NCBI GenBank assembly: GCA_036001225.1
Contig: DASYUM010000247.1
Coordinates: forward strand, 1-29,836
Length of the DNA stretch: 29,836 nucleotides
Source: DASYUM01 sp036001225
GTDB lineage: Bacteria > Methylomirabilota > Methylomirabilia > Rokubacteriales > DASRDR01
Direction: 5' to 3'
Shown here in pieces: positions 23,943-29,836 of the stretch. Each line of letters begins with the position of its first letter. Positions within the stretch are counted from its first letter, which is position 1. The notes below the pieces were generated by a model. That model searched no databases and was not told where the DNA came from. It was given only the letters and a program-made list of their open reading frames with translations. Made by a program: the position numbers and the translations under genes.

Positions 23943-24851
23943 GTGGAGGGACCCCCAACTCTCAAGAGGGGGTACCGGCTCTCCGGGTCGGCGGTCGGCG
24001 TCCTCGGGATCCTTCCCGCGGTCCTCCTCATCGCGGGGCTGATCCTCTACCCGGTCGCCTACGCCGTCTGGCTCTCCCTCCACGACAAGCACTCCTTCTT
24101 CCCGACCGAGCAGTTCATCGGCTTCCGCAACTACGTCGAGATCGCCCACGACGAGGAGTTCTGGGACAGCCTCTGGCGCGGGATCGTGTACGCTGCCGGG
24201 ACCACCGCCCTCCAGCTCGGCGTCGGCGTCGCCGCCGCCCTCGTCCTCCACCAGTCCTTTCGCGGGCGCACCGCCGTCCGGGCGCTGGTCCTCTTTCCGT
24301 ACATGATCCCGACCATCGTGGCGGTCATCGTGTGGCGCTGGCTCCTCAACGACACCTACGGGCTCGTCGACTACCTGCTGGTGCGGTGGGGCCTGGCCCG
24401 GCAGCCGGTGGTGTGGCTCAGCGTGGACTGGATCATGACCTCGCTGATCGCCATGAGCGTTTGGCAGTTCACCCCGTTCGTGGTGCTGAGCGTGCTGGCC
24501 CGCCTGCAGACCATCCCGCTCGAGCTCTACGAGGCGGCGCGGGTGGACGGCGCTTCGGCCTGGAGCCGCTTTCGCCACGTCACGCTTCCCCAGCTCAAGG
24601 CGGTACTGTTCGTGGTGATCCTGCTGCGCGGGATCTGGATGTTCACCAAGTTCGACACCGTCTGGCTGTGGGGGGAGGGGGCGGGGGCGGGGCGGGAGAT
24701 CCGCACGCTGCCGATCTATGCCTACATGCGGACCTTCACCTACTATCAGGCCGGCTTCGGCTCCGCTCTGGCCGTCCTCATGTTCGCGATGCTCATGGTG
24801 GCGACCCTGGTGTACTTCCGCATGTTCTGGCGCGAGGAAGAGGCGACGTGA
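23943..24851 (+). CDS. ABC transporter permease (MalF/UgpA type)
   Basis: A 302-residue inner-membrane permease with about six hydrophobic helices. The EAA loop (EAARVDGASAWSRFRHVTLP, from residue 197) contacts the ATPase. The order fits MalF/UgpA-type subunits: an early helix near residues 18-40 (ILPAVLLIAGLILYPVAYAVWLSL), FIGFRNY, then the core. The GTG at 23943 follows the binding-protein stop without a gap, with GGAGG only inside the coding region, so translation is probably coupled. Its TGA overlaps the GTG of the second permease. Confidence 0.92.
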   Translation: MEGPPTLKRGYRLSGSAVGVLGILPAVLLIAGLILYPVAYAVWLSLHDKHSFFPTEQFIGFRNYVEIAHDEEFWDSLWRGIVYAAGTTALQLGVGVAAALVLHQSFRGRTAVRALVLFPYMIPTIVAVIVWRWLLNDTYGLVDYLLVRWGLARQPVVWLSVDWIMTSLIAMSVWQFTPFVVLSVLARLQTIPLELYEAARVDGASAWSRFRHVTLPQLKAVLFVVILLRGIWMFTKFDTVWLWGEGAGAGREIRTLPIYAYMRTFTYYQAGFGSALAVLMFAMLMVATLVYFRMFWREEEAT

Positions 24852-25684
24852 AGGCGCTCCGGCGGCCCCTCTGGCGGGCCTTCGTCTACACGGCGGCGCT
24901 GGGGCTGGCCGCCCAGGCCGTCCTCCCGCTCCTGTGGATGTTCTCCACCTCGCTCAAGCCGCCCCGGGAGGTCTTCGCCAGTCCGCCCACGCTGCTGCCA
25001 GCGGCGCCCACCCTCGAGAACTTCTTCCGCCTCTTCGCCGAGACCGCTTTCCTCACCTACTTCGTCAACAGCGTGGTGGTCTCGGGGCTCACCGTCCTGC
25101 TGACGATGGCGGTGGGCGCGGCCGGGGCCTACAGCCTGACTCGCTTCCGCTTTCCCGGCCGCGAGCCGCTGGCCAAGCTGATCCTCTGCACCTACATGTT
25201 CGCACCCATCATGATCGTGATCCCGATGTACATCCTGGCCCGCCGGCTCGGCATCGTGAACACGCGCCTGGTCCTCGTCCTCTCCTATGCATCGTTCTGC
25301 TTACCCTTCTCCCTCTGGCTCTTGCGCGCATTCTTCCGCTCCATTCCGCTCGAGCTGGAGGAGGCGGCGCTGGTGGACGGGGCCGGCCGCGCCCGCGCCG
25401 TCGTGCACGTGGTGGTGCCGCTGGCGCTGCCGGGGGTGATCGCGACGTCGATCTTCACCTTCACGCTGGCCTGGAACGACTACATCTTCACCCGCATCCT
25501 GGTCGCCTCCGACGAGCTGAAGACCCTGCCGGTCGGCGTCCAGGACCTTTTCTCGGCGGCGGTGGTGGACTGGGGGCTCATCATGGCGGCGGGGATGCTG
25601 ATCACGATCCCGGCCCTCGCCTTCTTCATGGCGGTCCAGCGCCACCTGGTGGCCGGCTGGGGCAGCGGCGGGCTGAAAGGCTGA
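24848..25684 (+). CDS. ABC transporter permease (MalG/UgpE type)
   Basis: A 278-residue partner permease. The N-terminal helix is followed by MFSTSLKPPREVFASPPTLLP and ENFFRLF, typical of MalG/UgpE. The EAA loop starts at residue 172 (EAALVDGAGRARAVVHVVVPLALPG). FTFTLAWNDYIFTRIL, near the C-terminus, is also conserved. It starts at a GTG in a GTGA overlap. No ATPase gene follows; importers of this type can share a MsmK/UgpC-like ATPase encoded elsewhere (family knowledge). Confidence 0.92.
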   Translation: MKALRRPLWRAFVYTAALGLAAQAVLPLLWMFSTSLKPPREVFASPPTLLPAAPTLENFFRLFAETAFLTYFVNSVVVSGLTVLLTMAVGAAGAYSLTRFRFPGREPLAKLILCTYMFAPIMIVIPMYILARRLGIVNTRLVLVLSYASFCLPFSLWLLRAFFRSIPLELEEAALVDGAGRARAVVHVVVPLALPGVIATSIFTFTLAWNDYIFTRILVASDELKTLPVGVQDLFSAAVVDWGLIMAAGMLITIPALAFFMAVQRHLVAGWGSGGLKG

Positions 25685-25838
25685 GAGCTACGGGACCGCA
25701 TGGGTTTGGGGGTAGCTGCCAAGTCCATGACTAGGTGCCAAAGGAGAACGGATCAGGCGCGAGACGGGAGGACGCCGCGATGAGGCCATATCGGGCCATC
25801 CCCTGAGACTCGTCTTTTCCCGCCATTCGGAATTGGGC

Positions 25839-25844
25839 TATGCT
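25839..25844 (+). promoter_or_regulatory. Possible -10 box for the SnoaL-like gene
   Basis: TATGCT at 25839-25844, in the 222-bp gap after the importer, about 60 bp before the start. No good -35 is seen. Confidence 0.3.
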
Positions 25845-25906
25845 GACGCGGCACGGTGCGTTGCCGCGCCTTCCCGAACGGCGCCAGTGAGTCAAGGAGG
25901 TCAGGT

Positions 25907-26362
25907 ATGAATCGGATCTTGGCCCTGCTCACGTTACTCGTGATTCTCGGCTTCCCATCGCTTTCGCCGGCGGGCCCCAAGGAGGATGTTGCCGCGGCGA
26001 CGCAGGCGTGGATTGATGCCATGGGTAGCCACGATCCAGAACGAGTTGTCGCCCTCTATGACCCTGAGGCAGTGCTGTGGGGCACCCGGTCTCCCACGCT
26101 TCGTGACAACCCCGCCACCGTTCGTGACTACTTCAACATCCTCAAGACCGTTCCGCCATCGTACACAGCTGTCCTCGGTGAGCAGCGGATTCGCGTCTAT
26201 GGTGACATTGCCATCAATACCGGGACCTACACTTTTTCGGAAGTCCGCGACGGCAAGGCAATCAGTCGTCCGGCGCGGTTCAGCTTTGTCTACCGGAATC
26301 GCGACGGACGCTGGCTGATCGTGGATCACCACTCGTCCGCGGTACCAGCACCCCCGCAGTAG
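25907..26362 (+). CDS. Exported SnoaL/CaMKII-association-domain-like protein
   Basis: A 151-residue NTF2-fold protein. A signal peptide (residues ~1-22, ILALLTLLVILGFPSLSPAG) is followed by VAAATQAWIDAMGSHDPERVVALYDPEAVLWGT, then VRDYF, RVYGDIAINTGTYTF, and FSFVYRNRDGRWLIVDHHSSAVP, all typical of the SgcJ/EcaC and CaMKII_AD group. AAGGAGGT precedes the ATG by five bases. Such domains bind small ligands or oligomerise; catalysis cannot be asserted here. Base composition is visibly lower in GC than neighbouring genes, with more A/T third positions, which hints at separate origin. Confidence 0.85.
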   Translation: MNRILALLTLLVILGFPSLSPAGPKEDVAAATQAWIDAMGSHDPERVVALYDPEAVLWGTRSPTLRDNPATVRDYFNILKTVPPSYTAVLGEQRIRVYGDIAINTGTYTFSEVRDGKAISRPARFSFVYRNRDGRWLIVDHHSSAVPAPPQ

Positions 26363-26488
26363 CGGTTGAAGCAAGAGCGAGCCGGTTTGCAGCCCGTCGT
26401 GTCGAGAATGCACCGGAAGAGCGTCTGCCCAATTTCCACACGAAGCGGGATACCACCGCCGTAGATGTGTCAGGGTCCTCCGCTGTAG

Positions 26489-26848
26489 ATGAACTCGATA
26501 CCGAGGTCTTCACTCTCGCTAACAGTTCGCAGAGTCGTTCGGGCGAAAACGGGCGGCCGGTGTCATGTCTGCGGTGGCCCGCTTGGCTCGGATTGGAAAG
26601 CCGATCATGTGCGCCCCCGAGCCCGTGGCGGTCGGAATGCCGAGAACAACTACCTGCCGGCGTGTAGCGTTTGCAACGGAGCTCGGTGGTACCTGAATTC
26701 TAAGGTGATCCGCCACATCCTGACCCTCGGCATCTACGCCAGGGCCGAAGTCCAGAAGGGAACAGGGCTAGGCCGCGATCTCCTCCAGCTTTATCGTCGC
26801 CGTCAGGCCGGGAATCGTCAGCGACGATCGCGAGGTAGGCGGTCTTGA
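26489..26848 (+). CDS. HNH nuclease family protein
   Basis: A 119-residue protein with an HNH core: CHVC (Cys25, Cys28), KADHVRPRARGG (Asp39-His40), NAENNYLPACSVCN (Asn54, Cys59, Cys62, Asn63). The third residue is Asn, giving the HNN form. The CxxC pairs should bind a structural zinc. The C-terminal tail is Arg-rich (residues ~102-119), fit for DNA contact. There is no Shine-Dalgarno and no phage or restriction gene beside it. It lies in the lower-GC patch and may be mobile-element cargo or a lone endonuclease. Nuclease activity is inferred. Confidence 0.8.
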   Translation: MNSIPRSSLSLTVRRVVRAKTGGRCHVCGGPLGSDWKADHVRPRARGGRNAENNYLPACSVCNGARWYLNSKVIRHILTLGIYARAEVQKGTGLGRDLLQLYRRRQAGNRQRRSRGRRS

Positions 26849-26926
26849 GCGGCCGACCTCATTGTGGGCGCAAGGGCTGACGGTGCGTCTGGCCTCGCGT
26901 GCTAACATTGCAACGCGCGGACCTCG

Positions 26927-27313
26927 ATGGGAACGTTTCGAGTCGACGTGACCGTCAAGAACCTGCGGGATCTCGGCCGGCACCGCACGCTGCCGGTTCT
27001 CGTCGATCCCGGTGCCACGTACACCACCCTGCCCCGGGAGGTCGCCGAGTCGATCGGATGTCAGCCGATCGGCACGCGCCGCGTCTTGCTGGCCAATGGG
27101 CGGGAAGAGGAGTGGCCGGTCGGCGTGGTTCTGCTGACCCTCGAAGGGCAGGAAGGTCCCACGTTTTGTCTCATCGGCCCCAATGGCGGTCCGGCGCTGC
27201 TCGGTGCAGTCACCCTGGAGGAATTCGCGCTCGGAGTAGACTCGGTGGCCAAGCGGCTGGTTCCGGTCAGAAGCTACCTGACCCGGCTCCCGGCGCGTCG
27301 CGGCAACACCTGA
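26927..27313 (+). CDS. Retropepsin-like aspartic protease family protein (atypical DPG)
   Basis: A 128-residue clan AA aspartic protease-like protein. TFRVDVTVKNL is followed by LPVLVDPGATYTTLPREVAESIG, then the flap-like region and a second motif LLGAVTLEEFALGVDSVAKRLVPV. In the family the active loop is D-[ST]-G-A; here it is Asp-Pro-Gly-Ala, so activity is in doubt. Family members work as homodimers, one Asp per subunit. The ATG at 26927 has no clear Shine-Dalgarno. It lies 79 bp after the HNH gene and 31 bp before the luciferase-like gene. Confidence 0.8.
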   Translation: MGTFRVDVTVKNLRDLGRHRTLPVLVDPGATYTTLPREVAESIGCQPIGTRRVLLANGREEEWPVGVVLLTLEGQEGPTFCLIGPNGGPALLGAVTLEEFALGVDSVAKRLVPVRSYLTRLPARRGNT

Positions 27314-27343
27314 GAACCTGACCGCCGCGCACGGGACTCGGGG

Positions 27344-28282
27344 ATGCCCGCGGCGTTCGGCTGGTCGCTTCAAGGGCGCGGCGCGTTGGCCGACCGCGCG
27401 GCCATCACCACGCTCGCCCGGCGGGCGGAGGCGCTCGGCTACGATTCGATCTGGGTGACCGATCGCCTGGTGATTCCGGAGACGCCGACCAAGGAGTACC
27501 CGTACTCGCCGACGGGGTCATTTCCGCTCGGGCCCGACGAGCCGTGGCTGGAGGCCCTGACCGCGGTCACCTACCTGGCCACGATCACCGAGCGGATCCA
27601 GGTGGGGACGAGTGTCCTCGTGATTCCGTACCGCAATCCCATCTACACGGCCCGGGCTCTGGCGACCGCGGATTATCTCTCGGGCGGGCGGATCATCCTG
27701 GGCGCCGGGATCGGATGGTGGCGCGAGGAGTTCGCCGTGGTGGGCGTGCCGTTCGAGGACCGGGCGGCCCGGACGCTCGAGGCGCTCCGGCTCATGAAAG
27801 AGATGTGGACGCAGTCTCGCCTCCACCACGCGGGAGTGGGGGCGGTCGGCGGGCTCCGTCCGCAGCCGGCTCGACGACCCCACATCCCGATCTGGATCGG
27901 GGGCCACAGCGAGGCGGCGCTCCGGCGGGTGGTCGCGGTCGCCGACGGCTGGCACCCGCTCGGGTTGCGCCCCCCGGTGACGCTCCACCCGCCCGAGCTG
28001 GCGGCCAAGGCGCGCCAGCTACGCGAGCTCGCCCGCGCGGCGGGGCGCGACCCCGCCGCGATCACCATCGCCTTCAAGGGGCCGCTGCGCTTCGACGACG
28101 CGGCGGGGACGACGCGGCCCCCGCTGACGGGGTCACCGGCGCAGATCGGGGAGGACCTCCGGGCCTACGTCGAGGCCGGCGTCGAGCACTTCGTGCTCGA
28201 CTTCTCGGTCCCGACGGTCCCGGCGATGGTGGAGGTGCTGGAACGCTTCGCCGCCGAGGTGCGGGAGAAAGTCCGGGTCTGA
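27344..28282 (+). CDS. LLM-class flavin/F420-dependent oxidoreductase
   Basis: A 312-residue luciferase-like (LLM) family TIM barrel. LARRAEALGYDSIWVTDR, TSVLVIPYRNPIYTARALATADYLSGGRIILGAGIGWWREEF, and IPIWIGGHSEAALRRVV are family segments, with the usual F420/FMN phosphate-binding region in the last part. Many members with this pattern are annotated as F420-dependent; no F420 synthesis gene is here, so FMN cannot be excluded. Substrate unknown. The ATG at 27344 starts the recognisable fold (FGWSLQG). It converges with the glutaredoxin-DinB gene, with one base between the stop codons. Confidence 0.9.
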   Translation: MPAAFGWSLQGRGALADRAAITTLARRAEALGYDSIWVTDRLVIPETPTKEYPYSPTGSFPLGPDEPWLEALTAVTYLATITERIQVGTSVLVIPYRNPIYTARALATADYLSGGRIILGAGIGWWREEFAVVGVPFEDRAARTLEALRLMKEMWTQSRLHHAGVGAVGGLRPQPARRPHIPIWIGGHSEAALRRVVAVADGWHPLGLRPPVTLHPPELAAKARQLRELARAAGRDPAAITIAFKGPLRFDDAAGTTRPPLTGSPAQIGEDLRAYVEAGVEHFVLDFSVPTVPAMVEVLERFAAEVREKVRV

Positions 28283-28283
28283 C

Positions 28284-29039
28284 CTACCAGACCTCGCTCG
28301 GCAACGGGAGCCCCGCGAAGTCGTCCTTGCCGAGCGGGGCCTCGGGGGTGACGCCCATCCGCTCGAGGAACGCATAGAGCTGGCGGACGTGCTGGGCGGC
28401 GTGCCAGACGGTGCGCTCGAGCAGCTCGTGGCCGCTCTGGGGGCCGTAGTAGGTTTCGACCACGCCGTCCCAGGCACCGGCGCGGCCGAGCCACTCGGCC
28501 ACCTGCGCCCGCACCGTCTCTCCGTGGCGCGCGATCGCCGGCCCGTCGGCCAGCTCGGGCGGCGCCGCCTCGTCGAGCCAGCTCTTCGGGAGCCGACGCT
28601 CGCGCATCGCGTCGGGGAAGGCGAGGCTCAGGCGGAAGACGTGGTAGCCGAGCTGGCGCACGGAGCGATCGCGACCAGGCCAGGTCATCTCCAGGTGCCG
28701 CTCGGGGACCTGGCGCAGCGCGCGCTGGGCGGCGGCGAGGATCCGGTCGAGGCGGCGCGCCAACTCGGCGGGGGCGAGCCGGCCCGGCTCCCGGTACTCC
28801 ATCCCGACCAGCTCGGCCAGGGCCTGCGGGTTCCAGCCGTGGACGGCGCGCGCACCCACCACGACCGCCGGCACCGCCGGGATGCCGAGCCGCGCCAGGT
28901 CGGCCCGCGCCCCGGGCTCGGCCTCCACGTCGATCCCCCGGAAGGGGACCCCCCACGACGCGAGCAACTCCCGCGTCTTGGCGCAGGAGCTTCAGCCGGG
29001 GCGATGATAGAGTCGGATTGATCTGTCGGGCGCTTCCAT
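28284..29039 (-). CDS. Glutaredoxin-DinB fusion selenoprotein (UxxC, Sec16 at in-frame TGA)
   Basis: Read from the ATG at 29039 this is a 251-residue protein with one in-frame TGA at codon 16 (28992-28994). The context SIRLYHRPG, TGA, SSCAKTRELLASWGVPF is a textbook glutaredoxin start, where the first Cys of CxxC follows HRPG; here it is UGA with Cys19 intact, so UxxC. The Grx cis-Pro (AVPAVVV, Pro57) and FRGIDVE are present. From ~residue 90 comes a DinB-like four-helix domain with His133 in LGYHVF and His213/His217 in WHAAQHVRQ, the metal triad. A hairpin suited to SECIS follows the UGA. An in-frame ATG at 29054 is an alternative start. The likely job is thiol transfer or detoxification, perhaps linked to a low-molecular-weight thiol as in DinB/maleylpyruvate isomerase-like enzymes (inference). 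A conventional call would start at the internal TTG at 28967 and lose the active site. Confidence 0.85.
28957..28994 (-). promoter_or_regulatory. Sec UGA codon and candidate bacterial SECIS hairpin (Grx-DinB)
   Basis: On the minus strand UGA (28994-28992) is followed after 14 nt by stem GACGCG (28977-28972), the 9-nt loop GGAGUUGCU and CGCGUC (28962-28957). The loop starts at +21 with GG. A competing hairpin, CUCCUGCG with CGCGGGAG, could form closer to the UGA. Confidence 0.6.
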
Positions 29040-29060
29040 CCCACCGCCTGACATGGGGGA

Positions 29061-29836
29061 TTATCCCCCCGGCGGCTCCTCGGGGCGGTCGGCGGTCCCG
29101 GGCGGGTCGCTGATGACGACGAACCCCCGCTGGGCCAGGTCCTCCGTCCGCGTGTTGGCTCGACGATCCCTACGCCGCCGCTCCGGGGAGTCCGGACTGG
29201 CCTGCCGCCGCCGGTCCCCCTGACGGCGGTCGAGGATGACCAGGAGCCGGTCGCTCTTGGCCGAGACCTGCGAGAGGTAGTCGTAGAGCCCCTGCTGCTC
29301 TCGGGCCACCACCAGCAGATTGCCGAGCGCGCCCAGCTCGGCGCAGGCCTCCTGGGCCCAGAAGCGCATGTCCATCTCACAGAAGTCGGTGGTGGCCCGG
29401 GTCAGCGCCGTTTCCGCGGCGGCGCCGTCCCCCCGCCGCCGGGCGAGCCGGGCGAGGCCGAGATGGACCCGGGCGACCAGCGGGCGCAGGGCGAGCTCCT
29501 CGCCGAGGGTTAGCGCGCCGCGATAGTGCCCCTCGGCGGTGGCGGCGTCCTCCGCCGAGCGCTCGACCGCGATCTCGCCGAGGAGCCACTGGGCCCATGC
29601 CTCGTGGCCCGCCTCCTGGTGAGTGCGAGCCAGGTCGAGCGCTCGCTGAGCCACCGTGTGGGCGCGCTCGAGGTGGCCAGCGACGAGGAGCCCTTCGCCG
29701 AGGTGTGCCGTCCAGAGGGCAAGGTAGGCATTGATCCCCAGCTCCTCACTCAGGCGCACGGCGGTCTCCAGCAGTGTCAGCCCCTCGTCGAGGCGCCCGA
29801 GCCGCGCCAGCACCAGCCCGAGGACCGCCGAGGGGA
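29061..29836 (-). CDS. TPR protein, C-terminal part, ending in an Arg-rich DRRxGxRR domain
   Basis: The frame is open through the right edge, so the N-terminus is missing. Residues are counted from the GTG at 29813 for reference only. Residues ~1-160 are tetratricopeptide-like helical repeats (LGRLDEGLTLLETAVRLSEELG, GHLERAHTVAQRALDLART, HYRGALTLGEELAL, GDGAAAETALTRA). Such arrays at the end of large ATPase-type regulators or adenylate cyclase-like proteins are common, but the rest is not visible. Residues ~167-236 repeat the domain of the small protein at 3610-3840: LLVVAREQQGLYDYL, LLVILDRRQGDRRR, ERRRRDRRA, AQRGFVVIS. The stop at 29061 precedes the glutaredoxin-DinB gene by 21 bp, so they may share a message. 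Confidence 0.75.
   Translation of the reverse strand, partial: PSAVLGLVLARLGRLDEGLTLLETAVRLSEELGINAYLALWTAHLGEGLLVAGHLERAHTVAQRALDLARTHQEAGHEAWAQWLLGEIAVERSAEDAATAEGHYRGALTLGEELALRPLVARVHLGLARLARRRGDGAAAETALTRATTDFCEMDMRFWAQEACAELGALGNLLVVAREQQGLYDYLSQVSAKSDRLLVILDRRQGDRRRQASPDSPERRRRDRRANTRTEDLAQRGFVVISDPPGTADRPEEPPGG

Noticed and set aside
1..29836. CRISPR array, rRNA, tRNA, transposase or integrase
   Set aside because: No regular direct repeats with spacers, no RNA gene signature and no mobile-element enzyme was seen on either strand.

Overview
The window is about 70% GC and densely coded, with short gaps, many 4-base start/stop overlaps (GTGA, ATGA, TGATG), GTG and TTG starts, and promoters of the TTGACA/17-18 bp/TAnnnT type. 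Gene content fits a free-living heterotrophic soil or sediment bacterium: a TRAP transporter with an amidase, a succinate-semialdehyde-type dehydrogenase, an MmgE/PrpD protein, a YdiJ-like FAD/Fe-S dehydrogenase, a carbohydrate ABC importer, a Ski2-like helicase and a luciferase-like oxidoreductase. GC, gene mix, Arg-rich 'DRRxGxRR' proteins and dispersed GGAGGGGG hairpins remind me of Rokubacteria/Methylomirabilota. That is an inference; there is no rRNA or marker gene here to prove it.

Layout. 0-5 kb: end of a TRAP large permease with an internal 60-residue tandem duplication, an amidase, an aldehyde dehydrogenase, an Arg-rich small protein, a FmdB-type zinc ribbon and a DJ-1/PfpI protein ending at a strong intrinsic terminator. 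5-9 kb: a D-2-hydroxyacid dehydrogenase diverging from an OsmC gene whose catalytic cysteine codon is TGA, then minus-strand pairs (AsnC-type ligand-binding protein plus exported protein; MmgE/PrpD plus exported protein). 9-12.7 kb: helicase, a mosaic intergenic repeat and a metallothionein. 12.8-21 kb: lemA, a gamma-glutamyltransferase-like gene, and a run from an unknown 105-residue protein through a methyltransferase, YdjC/ChbG deacetylase and ROK kinase to a 969-residue YdiJ-like dehydrogenase. 21-25.7 kb: an exported protein, a DUF3175 protein, a second repeat copy, a 92-residue unknown, and an ABC importer without its ATPase. 25.9-29.8 kb: a lower-GC patch (SnoaL-like, HNH, retropepsin-like), a luciferase-like oxidoreductase, then on the minus strand a glutaredoxin-DinB fusion again carrying TGA in its active site, and the end of a TPR protein.

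Main discovery. Two unrelated thiol-redox genes (5986-6372 and 28284-29039) are each interrupted by one in-frame TGA exactly where the family's catalytic cysteine belongs. Each TGA is followed by a GC-rich hairpin whose apical loop starts about 20 nt downstream with G in its first two bases, as bacterial SECIS elements require. Both are best read as selenoproteins that ordinary gene calling would truncate or miss. The second, a UxxC glutaredoxin domain joined to a DinB-like three-His domain, is an architecture I do not know as a described selenoprotein. No selA, selB, selC or selD is in the window, so the Sec machinery must be encoded elsewhere.

Second discovery. The Arg-rich 76-residue protein at 3610-3840 is homologous to the C-terminal domain of the TPR protein at the right edge, which defines an unnamed domain seen both stand-alone and fused.
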